Below, in pieces: positions 54,229-64,000 of a DNA stretch of 64,000 nucleotides. Location: positions 68,507-132,506 of the forward strand of contig MU006225.1 in the NCBI GenBank assembly GCA_010093685.1, written 5' to 3'. The position numbers and the translations under genes are program-made. The DNA is from Ophiobolus disseminans. Its lineage: Eukaryota > Ascomycota > Dothideomycetes > Pleosporales > Phaeosphaeriaceae. Each line of letters opens with the position of its first letter. The stretch's first letter is position 1. Below the pieces are notes generated by a model. It was given only the letters and a program-made list of their open reading frames with translations. It was not told where the DNA came from and ran no database searches.

Positions 54229-56130
54229 ATGTCAGCGACGCTCCTACCGAGAGATTACACCTACAAGCCGTTAGATAAAAGCGCAGAGATTCGCATCGTC
54301 GTACTTCAAGCAGCTCCACACTTTGAATCTCCACTCGCTATTCGACTACAGCATTGCGACCTTGCAGAAAGGCTGCAAGACGATAAGGAAGAGCTGGACG
54401 AAGACTGGACAGAACACATTCGTCGCCAAGAACTTGCCAAATCGCAATGGACGGGGTACGAAGCGGTGTCCTACGCCTGGGGTACGGAAGCTGCAACGGT
54501 TGTGCTCGAAGTGCTTGACGACGAAGCTCCAGCGACGCTTATGATTAGGCCAAACGTCGAAACCATGCTCAAGCATCTGCGTTCTAAGACGAACGATAGA
54601 TGTCTCTGGATTGACGCAATTTGCATCAATCAGCAGGACGATAGAGAGAAGGAACGTCAGGTGCAGTTCATGGGGAAGATATTTAGTAGTGCGAAGGCCG
54701 TGTTGGCTTGGTTAGGTGCTTCGACGGATGCGCTCGAAAAGTGTGATCAGTTGTTTCGGGACTTGCGTCGCGCTGTAGCGTCTCAGGTCGAAGACGGTCA
54801 CGGATCTATGATTGATGCCCAAGTGCTTCAGGATCTACTTGCGAGGCCATGGTTTCGACGACGCTGGATTGTACAAGAGGTGTTGCTTGCTAGGGAAGCT
54901 ATTGTCGTGTGTGGGAACCATACAATCGACTTCATGATATTTGTGAACAGCGTCTGGAAACTCACACAGGAAGGGCGACACGACTGGTTGCCCGCCGACG
55001 TCGTTCGAAAGCTGTGCACAGTATACAGATTCCGACAGTCCTTTTTCTATCGCGGGCGCGCTGCAATCCTGGCGCTACTTGTAGTTTTCCACGCGGCTGA
55101 ATGCGCCGATGATCGCGATCGAATATACGCGCTTGATGGCATCACGGACTGGAAGATCCCAGTGTCATATCTGGATCCAGCGGAGGGGATCTATTTGCGC
55201 TACGCAGCTACTCATATCGAGTATGGAAACAGCGCGCTGCTCAATTGTAGCGGAGCATTTCGGTCCTCGACGCATGTTCTTCCGTCGTGGGTCCCAGATT
55301 GGAGAGTAGCGCCTAGATTCATGCCTGTCACTACCGGCCTGACATTCAAAAACAAGGACATTTTCGACGGAAACGTTCGTTACACAGGCTCCAAAGCTAC
55401 ATTACGGTTCCGAGGCAAGGCCATGGCGCAAGTAATCGCAGTAGGTGCTTCGGCACCATTTCAAGCCGAAGACGCGGACCTACTCCCTCTTCTTGTGGAC
55501 TGGTCATCTCTCTGCCCTACAGATTTGTTGCGGGAATTCATTGCAACAATTACGCTAGGATCTGTAGAGCAAGTGCACACTACAGCCACCATCAACGACT
55601 TCGTACTAGACTTCCTCCTCCAAGCATCGGGAATGTGGCAGGAGGATCGACACTTGGTATCTGGCTACTACACTGTACGTATTCTGTTGCGGAGCTTGGT
55701 CTTTAGCAAGAGAGTGTGGTCGGCCTTCGATCTCACGCTGTACTCGACTATCTTTGGGGGCCTCGGACGCCGTGAAACTGGAGACGTTGTATCCACAGGT
55801 CCATTATCGCAGTCGCCGCAAACTTTCGCTCGAGTCCTTCGTCATACTATCGGTGGGCGCAGGTGCTTTCTCACGAAGAATGGGACATTTGGCTTGGGTC
55901 CCGCGGACACACAACCAGGCGACATTGTCATCTCTGTTCCCTCGGCTGTGACGCCGTATGTTCTTCGGCCGGAACCGGATAAGTGGCTCGTTGGTGGCGT
56001 TGGTTCGGTTGCGAGGTATTTTGGTAGGCGCGAATACCATACCCTGGTGGGGGACTGCTATGTGCATTGGTTTGCGATGTTGGATGCACCGTCAAGAGGG
56101 CTGGATAAACGATGTTTCAACATCATCTAG
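54229..56130 (+). CDS. Heterokaryon-incompatibility (HET) domain protein, HET-3
   Basis: Intronless, 633 residues from the ATG at 54229. HET blocks are YEAVSYAWG (77-85), CLWIDAICINQQDDREKERQVQFMGKIF (125-152) and ARPWFRRRWIVQEVLLAREAIVVCG. The C-terminal half ends with TKNGTFGLGPADTQPGDIVISVPSAVTPYVLR and VGDCYVHW, the closing motifs of this HET subtype. The insert between residues 40 and 75 is acidic. It shares architecture with HET-2 and is divergent from it, so the two may descend from an inverted duplication, though they differ in exon number and sequence. Confidence 0.94.
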   Translation: MSATLLPRDYTYKPLDKSAEIRIVVLQAAPHFESPLAIRLQHCDLAERLQDDKEELDEDWTEHIRRQELAKSQWTGYEAVSYAWGTEAATVVLEVLDDEAPATLMIRPNVETMLKHLRSKTNDRCLWIDAICINQQDDREKERQVQFMGKIFSSAKAVLAWLGASTDALEKCDQLFRDLRRAVASQVEDGHGSMIDAQVLQDLLARPWFRRRWIVQEVLLAREAIVVCGNHTIDFMIFVNSVWKLTQEGRHDWLPADVVRKLCTVYRFRQSFFYRGRAAILALLVVFHAAECADDRDRIYALDGITDWKIPVSYLDPAEGIYLRYAATHIEYGNSALLNCSGAFRSSTHVLPSWVPDWRVAPRFMPVTTGLTFKNKDIFDGNVRYTGSKATLRFRGKAMAQVIAVGASAPFQAEDADLLPLLVDWSSLCPTDLLREFIATITLGSVEQVHTTATINDFVLDFLLQASGMWQEDRHLVSGYYTVRILLRSLVFSKRVWSAFDLTLYSTIFGGLGRRETGDVVSTGPLSQSPQTFARVLRHTIGGRRCFLTKNGTFGLGPADTQPGDIVISVPSAVTPYVLRPEPDKWLVGGVGSVARYFGRREYHTLVGDCYVHWFAMLDAPSRGLDKRCFNII

Positions 56131-56911
56131 CGTGCAGTTGTTGGCGCTGGGATGCCGGTTGCTGAGATGTACAAAAACAATAGTCGTTCTTATTAGCATG
56201 TTATAATCCAAGGTTCTAGCAGATCGCATCTAGCTACCCAGGTCGCACCTCAAGCATCGCAATTGCACGCCCATCTTCCCAACATCAAACCTCGCATCGC
56301 TCCCTCCATATGGCTGTCACCTACCTAGGTACATTTCTGGGCTACATGCGCCCGTCTTCTCCCAACTCCTCCTTACGATGCGCGTCTCTGATCAGACAAT
56401 ATAGTATGTGTGGCTGCCTTGGGAGAGAGCGAGAGAAGGCGTCCGAGAGCGATGGCGCACTAAACCGGGCACTGTGGAGTGTGAACATCATTGGTGTGCA
56501 ACTGCATTGCTGCATGTGCGTTCGATCTGCACAGATACCTAGGACGGTGTTTCTACCTCTTTTATTGATGTAATTCCTTATCTAAATGTGCCTGTGGTGC
56601 TGTATGAAGTTCGTTCACACGTCACACCCGGTCAGTACAAGACGTGCCTCCTTCTGCACTACCATGCTTGGATAATGCTACATGTGCTATCTTGTCGCTT
56701 GATACACTGCTTGACAAGGTCCGTGGGAAAATGATGGAAAGATAATAAGAGAGAGCTTCACTCGTCCTGCAGATGTATCAGCGGATCGAAGCTCACCCGC
56801 AACCGGTCCCGCGACATCCAAATCGGTACTCACAGACCACTTCAGCCATGCTGCACGCAACTAAAAAGACGAGACGCTCGCCCACCATCAGCATTGCCAG
56901 CGACCAGTGGT
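56131..56911. other. Intergenic, 781 bp
   Basis: Convergent 3' flanks of HET-3 and the F-box/zinc-finger gene. No feature seen. Confidence 0.4.
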
Positions 56912-58210
56912 TCAGGTCAGACTTGACACCGATGTGTTCCAGTCAAAAAACACCTCGCCTTCCATATCACACTGATACCGTCTCCACATCGTACACTGTT
57001 CTGCCGGTCGCTGATGTCTATACCGAGGGTCCTGCTTTAGCTGGGACAAGAAATCGTGTTCAGCGTGTCGTCGTTGCTCGCTTCCTTCAACGCCCCACGC
57101 TGTTCGCATCGCCTCCATCGTATCGTCAATGCTCCTATCAAGCTGCACTAGTCTCTCGTCGTGCTGCGCAAAGAGCGTATCGAGATGCCCATCTGGGAGA
57201 ACAAGATTCACGTCGTGCCCCTCCTGGATGGCATGGGACATCCATTGGCCCTGAGTTGGGAATACGGTGCCGCATTCTGGAGTCGGGCACATGAATTCTA
57301 CGTCTTTTTGCTGGAAGAAGAATGCTTCTACTGCATGGAGGACGAGTATACGGCGCGCTTTGTGTTGGTATTCACTGCAGTGTTTGAGGTACTTGTGTCG
57401 GCTGTAGGCTCCGGCAGGCCCGTCGAACTTCTTGAGTGGGGGCAAGACGCTGTGTTGCGGCCCCCGGCGGACGAGTACATCTTTCCACTCCGCTGCTGCG
57501 AGGTTATGATCATCGTGAACATATCGCCACAGGCACCTTTTCAGGCAAAATCTCGTGCCTTTTTCATTGTCGAGCCAAGATGCATATACGGAGAGATTCG
57601 GGGGGCATGCTTCAGCCATTCGTCTCAGATCTAATGGCAGCAAAGCGCCGGGAGGGCAGCCATGGTTGTTGCTGAGGACAACGTGAGTTGCGCACGGAAA
57701 TTGGCGTTGTATCTCCTGCCAAATGTCGTGTATCCGACGTTCCACGTCATCCTCTGTGTAGTCCCCGGCATTGTCCCAGAGACCATCGTCCCAGGGATCG
57801 GCTTCGAGTGGGCATGGACTGGAAAAATGTACGATGACCTGCTGCATATAACGTAGAGCATCAACAGTATTGTGTGTATGGCCAGGAAATCCTCCTGCAA
57901 GAATCCACGCCCCGTCAATGGTATACCAGACGCTGGGATCTGACCAAAAGAGCTTTGATGCTTCCGAGCGTAGGGCAGAGCATACCTGCATAAGCCAGAA
58001 GAGCGTAGCACTATCGCAAAAGCTGATAATGTGTAGTTGCAATTCCACAGGGAGGCTTGGGAAAAAGGTGAAAGTAGAGTTTGGATGGTCTGCTGGCTCT
58101 AGTCGAGCATGTTGCGCAAACGGGATGTAGGTGTCGCCATAGTCTGCCGCGTATAGGTCCCAATTCAGCGGGAATGTCCATGGGCCTCGGGGAACAATTG
58201 TATGAAGCAT
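56912..58210 (-). CDS. F-box protein with a C2H2-type zinc finger
   Basis: Intronless, 432 residues from the ATG at 58210. An F-box-like segment FPSLPVELQLHIISFCDSATLFWLMQVCSALRSE spans residues 50-84. Near the C-terminus FMCPTPECGTVFPTQGQWMSHAIQEGH gives a C2H2 finger with ligands Cys308, Cys313, His326 and His332 (C-x4-C-x12-H-x5-H). The middle is Trp/His-rich (DIWQEIQRQFPCATHVVLSNNHG). F-box plus C2H2 proteins of this layout are common in filamentous ascomycetes and of unknown role. The likely function is substrate recognition for ubiquitylation; inference. Confidence 0.82.
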   Translation of the reverse strand: MLHTIVPRGPWTFPLNWDLYAADYGDTYIPFAQHARLEPADHPNSTFTFFPSLPVELQLHIISFCDSATLFWLMQVCSALRSEASKLFWSDPSVWYTIDGAWILAGGFPGHTHNTVDALRYMQQVIVHFSSPCPLEADPWDDGLWDNAGDYTEDDVERRIHDIWQEIQRQFPCATHVVLSNNHGCPPGALLPLDLRRMAEACPPNLSVYASWLDNEKGTRFCLKRCLWRYVHDDHNLAAAEWKDVLVRRGPQHSVLPPLKKFDGPAGAYSRHKYLKHCSEYQHKARRILVLHAVEAFFFQQKDVEFMCPTPECGTVFPTQGQWMSHAIQEGHDVNLVLPDGHLDTLFAQHDERLVQLDRSIDDTMEAMRTAWGVEGSEQRRHAEHDFLSQLKQDPRYRHQRPAEQCTMWRRYQCDMEGEVFFDWNTSVSSLT

Positions 58211-58725
58211 GATTGCTAAGATGGTGTTCTACTCACTATCTAACGTTATGTTAGCAGCACCCTATTGCTAAGCACATGATTATTTTGTACCAGATAAGCC
58301 TAGAAGGATGGAGAAGGAATGCCGTCTGCTACCGCGTTGATGCACGCAATCAGACTTCAAAGGTATGCCCTGTAACATGCAACTCTTATAGTTGGAGGGG
58401 AGAGTGATGACGCTGGAACGGAGGGAGCGGACTTCGCTTCGGAGAAGTTGAAGTTCTGCTGCCTCCGAAGGAGCTCGTTTCTCTTGAGCGATAAGCACTA
58501 AGCCATATTTAGTGCAGCGCTAGCGCTCAGAAGAAACGAGCTTCTTCGTAGGCCATCCCTTCGCCTGGAGCTCGGACATCAGACATCTGTTCTACTCATG
58601 CATCACAGATTAGGATGCGTTTCCAACTCAAGTCTGTGGCTTCGCGAGCCATCTGTCTTCGGACGGAGGGAAACTGGATTCGTCTTCATTGCTCGGAAAT
58701 ATGTACAAACAGCCCAGAACAACGT
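58211..58725. other. Intergenic, 515 bp
   Basis: Promoter of the F-box/zinc-finger gene and 3' flank of the NDUFS6 gene. No element recognised. Confidence 0.4.
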
Positions 58726-59576
58726 CTATCGCTGCGCAAAAACCTCGTCTGTGACCTTCTGTGTCTCGCTGACCTCAGCAACATCGCCAGTCGGTTCAAG
58801 TGGGTAACCGAGCTCCTCTGCTGGAAGAGATTGGAGGTGTTTTCGGTGGTGCTCGTGAGCCTGTCGCGCGTTAGCGTCGTTGGGTATTCTCACCAGCTAG
58901 TAGGGCTACTCCATATGACAAATATACGAGAGATGACGTACGAATGGAAGACCGCAGTATGTGCACCAGCAAATCTGGGGCTTGTCTACGTTGATGAAGA
59001 TCCGGGGGTGACCGAGAGGGCCGCCTCCACCATCGCAGGATACGATGCGGTCATGTGTCCAGCGAACGGGTTGCTTGTGGATGAGCTCGATGGCTGCGTA
59101 TGGGCGGGGCTGTGATAACTCGTCAGCCAATGCATCCTTGGTCGTTCCTTCCTCCGCTTCCCTCATCGTGCTCGGCGTGCCTTCCTCGTCCGTCCAAATT
59201 CACAACAGCGGTGGCCCCTGAGGCTTCTAAACAAGACTTGACATACCTGGTCCTCAATGATGCTCTGCTCGAACCTCGGTCCGCTCATCGCAATCTCTCT
59301 TGGCTGCTGGCTCCTGCTCCAGATGCCCTTGTAGTTGGGTGCCTGCTGTGTCCTCATACGCTCTGCGTCCGCCACATCCTCCTGGAGCACCTTGTCGAAT
59401 GATCCCTCTGATGACGTGGGCGTCACATTGGTCTCCGAGACGTTGGGCTTGGCGTCGCGCTCGACCGGATCGTTGGCGGGCACCTGGTTTGAGGTTGTCT
59501 TGGTCGATACGTATGCGCGGAGGGCAGTGGCGGGTGCGCGGAAGGCGCGGGGGGCACGGAGAGTACGGACAAACAT
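58726..59576 (-). CDS. NDUFS6: Mitochondrial complex I zinc-binding subunit (NDUFS6 family)
   Basis: Three exons, 59247-59576, 58942-59109 and 58726-58860, give 210 residues. The N-terminus MFVRTLRAPRAFRAPATALRAYVSTK is a typical mitochondrial presequence. The zf-CHCC core is VSCDGGGGPLGHPRIFINVDKPQICWCTYCGLPF, with the Cys, His and CxxC ligands all present; the last intron falls right after GLPF, and the chain resumes AHEHHRKHLQSLP. It binds zinc at the junction of the NADH and matrix modules of complex I and is needed late in assembly. Introns are 137 and 81 bp. A 166-codon plus-strand ORF over this gene is antisense shadow. Confidence 0.94.
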
Positions 59577-60125
59577 TGTGGCGGTGGTGAGAGTGCAGTC
59601 GGGCTGCCAATTGCACACGAAGGCCGCGTGCTGTGATGTCGTCGTGAAGTTCGAGCCCAGCTGCGGATGCCAAGATATGCTTACATAAGTGGTAAGCGAC
59701 TTCTCTTGTCTCTCGATTCGCCCATGCCGAAACAACACCAATGCATTCGAATTGGAACGTACTCTCGCGATTTCATACACGTCTCTAATAAAGGCGCATT
59801 CAAGCATTTCAACTTCACAAAACTCTGATCTTCGTGAGGAGCCCGACACTCGTTCTTCCCCGCGTGCACCTACAAATTTGTGCCATCTGATTCAAGCCAT
59901 AGCGCTGCCCTGACATTACTAAGACCATCTAATATCAAAGGTTGAATCTATAGACGGGTGGTTCAATTGGGCCTACTTCCCAGACTCCAAAGGGTGAGAC
60001 GGAGGTGTGGTGGTCATTCTGCTCGGCTCTCCTCTGCTTACCGAAAACCCGAGTAACTCATACTTGAACATCTCATTCCACGTCTTTGCGACAAGACCCA
60101 AGAAAGTGGTCTCCAATACTTCAAC
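59577..60125. promoter_or_regulatory. Divergent intergenic region, 549 bp
   Basis: NDUFS6 (minus) and the acetolactate-decarboxylase-like gene (plus) start at its ends, so both promoters lie here. No box assigned. Confidence 0.4.
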
Positions 60126-60764
60126 ATGGTCGGCTCCATCCCCAACGACATCTTTCAATTCTCAACCTACGCCGCCCTAAACGCAGGCTTCAACACCGGC
60201 CAACCACGCACAGCGGACCTAACATCCCACGGCACCGATGGCATCGGCAGCTACGAAGACGGCAACCTCATGATCCTAATCGACCGACAAGCCTATGCGA
60301 TTCGAAAAGATGGCACTGTTGTACCCGGGCCACAAGATTCGCGCCTGCCCTTCGCCATGGTCACCATCTTTCAGCCTACATACCGCGTGCAATTACCATC
60401 ACTAAGCTTCGAAGGCCTAGAAGATCTCATCTCATCTTCGGAACTTGGACCAGCGAAGGGCATCAACACGCTCGTACCATTCAAAATCAGCGGGACATTC
60501 GCATCTGTAGCGCTGGAGCAAGGTGGCACACGAACAGGCGTTGACGGCACGGTCTTTGGCTTCGTAGTTCCAAAGTGGATGAAAGATATCAGCGGACCTC
60601 GGATACATGCGCACTTTGTTGATGAATCTGAGACCAAAGGAGGAAGCGTGTCGGATTTTGAGATTGAAGAGGCGGTGACGCTGGGGTTCGCAAAGTGCGG
60701 GAGGTTTCATCTAGGATTTCCGCAAGGGCCGGAGTGGGAGGATGTCAAGCTTTCGAGTCACTAA
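60126..60764 (+). CDS. Alpha-acetolactate decarboxylase-like protein with altered active site
   Basis: Intronless, 212 residues from the ATG at 60126. The fold is recognised from the opening (MVGSIPNDIFQFSTYAALNAGF), GTDGIGSYEDGNLMILIDRQAYAI, and GPRIHAHFVDE near the C-terminus. In bacterial enzymes three His bind zinc and a Glu in a DGE motif helps catalysis. Here His161 and His163 are present, but the third ligand position in GGSVSDF is Ser174 (GGHV in bacteria), and the DGE Glu is Asn48 (DGN). The true enzyme turns acetolactate into acetoin. This copy may be inactive or have another substrate. Length is slightly short for the family, and the N-terminus has no targeting signal. Confidence 0.82.
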   Translation: MVGSIPNDIFQFSTYAALNAGFNTGQPRTADLTSHGTDGIGSYEDGNLMILIDRQAYAIRKDGTVVPGPQDSRLPFAMVTIFQPTYRVQLPSLSFEGLEDLISSSELGPAKGINTLVPFKISGTFASVALEQGGTRTGVDGTVFGFVVPKWMKDISGPRIHAHFVDESETKGGSVSDFEIEEAVTLGFAKCGRFHLGFPQGPEWEDVKLSSH

Positions 60765-61365
60765 GAAACAGCATGAAGAACGCCTGTAGTGAGGTCTAGG
60801 CTGCTGGAATTCGTGCTGTTGTGCGCATACGGCGTCTACATGCCACACTTCTTTCTCTCTATTATATTCTCACTCCCCACCACATCTGCAAGAATATCCA
60901 CATTTATTGTAAAAAACAATACCCACCTCTCAGCCCCTACTCACCATCTTCCCCTCGCCCGAGCAGTAAGAACGACGACCCTAGGCCTGTAGGACAATTG
61001 TTGAACACTCAAGAGTTTTATCTCGGATTCGAACTGGGGACCCAAAGGCGACTAATGGGAAAGCTTTGACGTGCGCTCAGACGTGTTGCGAACCGACCAT
61101 GCGGGCTTCCACCGCTAAATGGATTTTACTGAAAGATTTGGGAGGGGGAAAGGATATATAAGGGATAATGTGGAGAAGGGTTGTTGGTTGTTGCTGCTTT
61201 TGTGGGTTGGGTATGGGTGAGAGGTGAGAGGTGCGGAAAGCTGGATGTAAACAAACGGGCGCGTCTGACTTTCACTTAGGGAGAGACGACGGAGTGACTT
61301 ATGAGGATATTGTGGATTGAGTACACGCTCATCATCGTCGCAACGCGCATTACAATCTCATTATC
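60765..61365. other. Intergenic, 601 bp
   Basis: Convergent 3' flanks. A TATA-like ATATATAAG at 61153-61161 is not near a start I recognise. A tRNA T-arm-like string at 61024-61040 is rejected as a tRNA. Confidence 0.4.
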
Positions 61366-63007
61366 TTATCTCTTTTGCTTCTTCGCAGACCGGCTATCCA
61401 CATCTTCCTCCCCGCCGTTCGCCCCCCCATTTGCAGCCCTCTTTCCACCCTCCCCTTCCTTCTTCGCAGTCTCCTCATAAACATCATACCGATACCTCGC
61501 CCCCTCATGATCATCCCTCAACCCCTTCTGCCCCTTCCCATACACCTTCTCCCTCGCCGTCCACTCGCCCTCATCACCATCCTCCACACCTCCATATACC
61601 CCCCGTCTCCGCAACTCCGGCACCAACAAATCCACCACATCCTCAAAACTCCCCGGCGTCGTAACATACCCAATATTAAACCCATCCACATCCGCCTCCC
61701 GAATCCAGCGCTCCATCTCATCCGCAACGGTAGCAGGCGACCCAACAGCCACAGGCCCCAGTCCACCTATCGACGCCTTCTCAGCAATAACGCGCGGCGT
61801 CCACGCCGGTACGTCCGGCGACGTGACGGTAAACGAATCCAGCAGACTCCGCACGCGATGATCTTCCTTCGCATCATCCGCAGTCAACACATGATCCGGC
61901 GGATACTTACTCAAATCGATTCCACTCCACCCACTTACCAGCACCAAGCCACCTATCTCACTCGCATACGTCTTCAACTCATCGTACTTCTCCCTGGCCT
62001 CCTGATCCGTAGCGCCCAGCACGGGCGTAAACGTCGCGAAGAACTTGACGCTCTGCGGATCGCGACCCTTCGCTTTGGCCAGGGCGCGAATATTTGCAAC
62101 CTTGGGCGCTAGCACGAGAGGGGAGTGCGACGAGACGAATATGGCTTCTGCATGCGTGGCGGCGAATTCTGAGCCTGCGGATGAGGTGCCGGCTTGGAAG
62201 AGGAAGGGCGTGCGCTGGGGTGAGGGGTCGACGATGTGGCGGGATTCGAGGGAGAGGAATTTTCCGGTGTGCTTGATGGTGCGGATTTTGGAGGGATCGA
62301 TGTATTCGTCGGCGGCTTTGTTGGCAGTGATGGCGTCTGGGGACCAGGAGCCTTCCCAGAGTCTGGGGAGTGTGAGATTTGGGTGGGGAAGTGCATGGTG
62401 ACAAACTTACTTGTAAAGTACGCGCAAATACTCGTCTGCTTGCGCATATCGCTCGTCATGCTCGATCGGAGTATCAATTCCAATTGCTTTGAACGCGGCT
62501 TTCTTCCAGCTCGTCACGATGTTCCAACCAAACCTGCCATCGGTCAAGTGATCAAGCGTGCTGAAGCGTTTAGCCAGTAAAAACGGTGGTTCAAATGATG
62601 TCGACGCCGTGATGGCGAAGCTGAGATGCTTGGTCACTGCTGCCATAGCTGAAATGGGCTGTGAAAGATTAGTTTCATCCACCGCAAATATCTCAAGGAC
62701 ATACAATCGTCGGATCTGTCATCGGCCACTGCGCAGCCCTCCGAATACAATTATCCAAACTGCCTTCATACGTATCATACCCGCCATACGTATCAGCTAG
62801 GAAAAGCGCATTAATCCCACCACGGTCCAGTAACTTGGCCAAGTCAATCCAATACTTCAATTTCCTCTTCGTCGCAGATTTGTCTTTTGGATTCTTCCAT
62901 TGTCCTGGGCTCAGGTGGCCGACCGTACTCATATCAAATGCATTGATGAGGATCTTTTTCTTGGGGCCGGCGGTGCCATTGGTGGCATTAGTCGTAACTT
63001 CCGGCAT
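61366..63007 (-). CDS. FMN-dependent monooxygenase (nitrilotriacetate monooxygenase/DszA group, luciferase-like fold)
   Basis: Three exons, 62705-63007, 62411-62658 and 61366-62362 (46- and 48-bp introns), give 515 residues from the ATG at 63007. The sequence follows the group from KKILINAFDMSTVGHLSPGQW, through ALFLADTYGGYDTYEGS and the flavin-site block SFEPPFLLAKRFSTLDHLTDGRFGWNIVTSWKKAAFKAIG, to LFQAGTSSAGSEFAATHAEAIFVSS. These enzymes use FMNH2 from a separate reductase to cleave C-N or C-S bonds in small organic molecules. No flavin reductase is adjacent. The last ~60 residues are low-complexity (KEGEGGKRAANGGANGGEED) ending in a basic RSAKKQKR. Confidence 0.93.
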
Positions 63008-63843
63008 AATTGCAACGTGCGTGAAAGAGCTTCAACGGCTAACAAATGTTCACCATCAGAGGTTTATGCAACGTCGCTTTGGGTGCTCGACGACGCGCAA
63101 GCATGTGCTCGCATAAACCGAACAACTTCCGAGGGCATGGTAGTGCGTATGAATACTTCACTTGCATGGGTTTCGCGATGGCGGATGGTGGTTCGGTTGA
63201 GCGTTTTCGTGATGCAGGGCTCGCATTGCGCCATCTGATAACGGTTGCCGATGTCGCGAACTTATAGTGGGGTAAGATGAGTAGCATGATGGCTGTTGAA
63301 TGTGCAATGAGCCGTTGTATGATTGCGTGCTACGCTGACACTTTTGCGAAGCAGGATGGGCGTGCAGTAGTTCGAATTGCCGTAGTGTGCGTGCTTCTCC
63401 GTATTTGGCGCTATCGACTCAGGTACGTCTTAGCTTATGCATTCAGTCCATGATACGCCTTTGAGAGGATGATATTGAAAAGAGGTATTGGTATTGACTA
63501 TACTGTGATTGTTTTGCATACCACTTTCACACGAGTGATCTTGTCGTAATATAGCCCTGTAGCGCACGAACAGGACTTGCCAGAAAGACACGATTTTTGC
63601 TAGAACGCAAAGGGAAGTTGGAGACAATTCTCTTCGACCATCGCGCATTTTCACGATTTAGTGCTTGTATAATCAGCAAGCAACGAGCCGGTTCACGCTG
63701 GGCCCACGACCACAGGAATAGCTTGCTTCTCTGGAGGGGTTTGCGCACTCGTTTCTCCTATGGAGCTTCCGCTCTCATTGTCAGACTGCGAGACAGTTTT
63801 GCTGTAATATGTTAACCTTGCACTTTCATAACGTGTGCTATCC
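63008..63843. other. Intergenic, 836 bp
   Basis: Promoter of the monooxygenase gene and 3' flank of the transporter fragment. Short ORFs on both strands are unsupported. Confidence 0.4.
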
Positions 63844-64000
63844 TTACTTGTTCTTCTTCTTCACGTAGAAGTTTATGATGTGGGCGAGTACAATCAGGCA
63901 GACTGCATTCGCGAGCACAAATGGATAGCCTTTGTGGAAACGTGGCGCTTCCACAGTCTTGAAGACAAGAAGTGGTGTCCATGCCGTTGTAGATTGTGCC
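63844..64000 (-). CDS. Major facilitator symporter, C-terminal fragment (runs off the window)
   Basis: An open minus-strand frame from the window edge to TAA at 63844-63846 gives 51 residues. The pattern TPLLVFKTVEAPRFHKGYPFVLANAVCLIVLAHIINFYVKKKNK is the last two helices of a Dal5-type anion:cation symporter (EAPRFHKGY... signature, then a final helix and a basic tail). It is similar in class to the transporter at 19.1-20.8 kb. The monooxygenase next to it may work on the transported compound; that is only a guess from position. Confidence 0.75.
   Translation of the reverse strand, partial: AQSTTAWTPLLVFKTVEAPRFHKGYPFVLANAVCLIVLAHIINFYVKKKNK

Noticed and set aside
58615..59115. Plus-strand ORF of 166 codons
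   Set aside because: Antisense to two exons of the NDUFS6 gene, which carry conserved zinc-binding motifs and proper splice sites.
61024..61040. tRNA T-arm-like string (minus strand reads CCCAGTTCGAATCCGAG)
   Set aside because: The flanking bases do not pair as a T stem, and no A box, anticodon arm or acceptor stem can be folded around it.

Overview
The window is nuclear DNA of a filamentous ascomycete (Pezizomycotina). Genes are split by short 45-100 bp introns with GT...CTRAC/CTAAY...AG signals. The gene set is typical of that group: three heterokaryon-incompatibility (HET) proteins, a Zn2Cys6 regulator, a fungal-specific transcription factor, a fungal rhodopsin-domain membrane protein and Dal5-type transporters. 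A Dothideomycete, possibly of the Pleosporales, is my best guess; it is inferred from gene style and was not tested by any search.

0-13 kb, mixed accessory genes: a cut F-box-like gene, a short-chain dehydrogenase, a transcription factor, a HET protein, a Zn2Cys6 regulator, an F-box protein and an acid-ceramidase/NAAA-type amidase. 13-24 kb, mostly housekeeping: mitochondrial ribosomal protein bL27m, a class III CoA-transferase/AMACR-like enzyme, the dynamin VPS1, an anion:cation symporter and the V-ATPase catalytic subunit VMA1. 24-34.6 kb: a rhodopsin-domain membrane protein, a gene-poor stretch, an MPP6-like exosome cofactor with a zinc knuckle, an EthD-domain protein and the insulysin STE23, divergent from it.

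34.9-43.7 kb is the striking part. Between STE23 and a UPF0047 gene lie ten small cysteine-rich genes, nine with a visible N-terminal signal peptide, all on the minus strand. Most have exons too short for ordinary ORF calling, and I assembled them by splice sites. Five (34.9-38.0 kb) form a tandem array of one diverged family; the next five (38.6-43.7 kb) are more varied, but several share a Cys...Trp-Cys scaffold. An eleventh relative lies alone at 50.5 kb on the plus strand. I recognise no named family. The layout resembles a candidate effector or secreted-peptide cluster, with signs of duplication (repeated promoter blocks) and decay (in-frame stops, a frame break).

45-64 kb: a UPF0047 protein with a possible membrane anchor, Tyr/Gly-rich low-complexity proteins, a mitochondrial DUF1279/FAM210-like protein, two more HET genes, an F-box/zinc-finger protein, complex I subunit NDUFS6, an acetolactate-decarboxylase-like protein that lacks expected active-site residues, an FMN-dependent monooxygenase and the 3' end of another symporter. 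No tRNA, rRNA, CRISPR array or intact transposon was seen.
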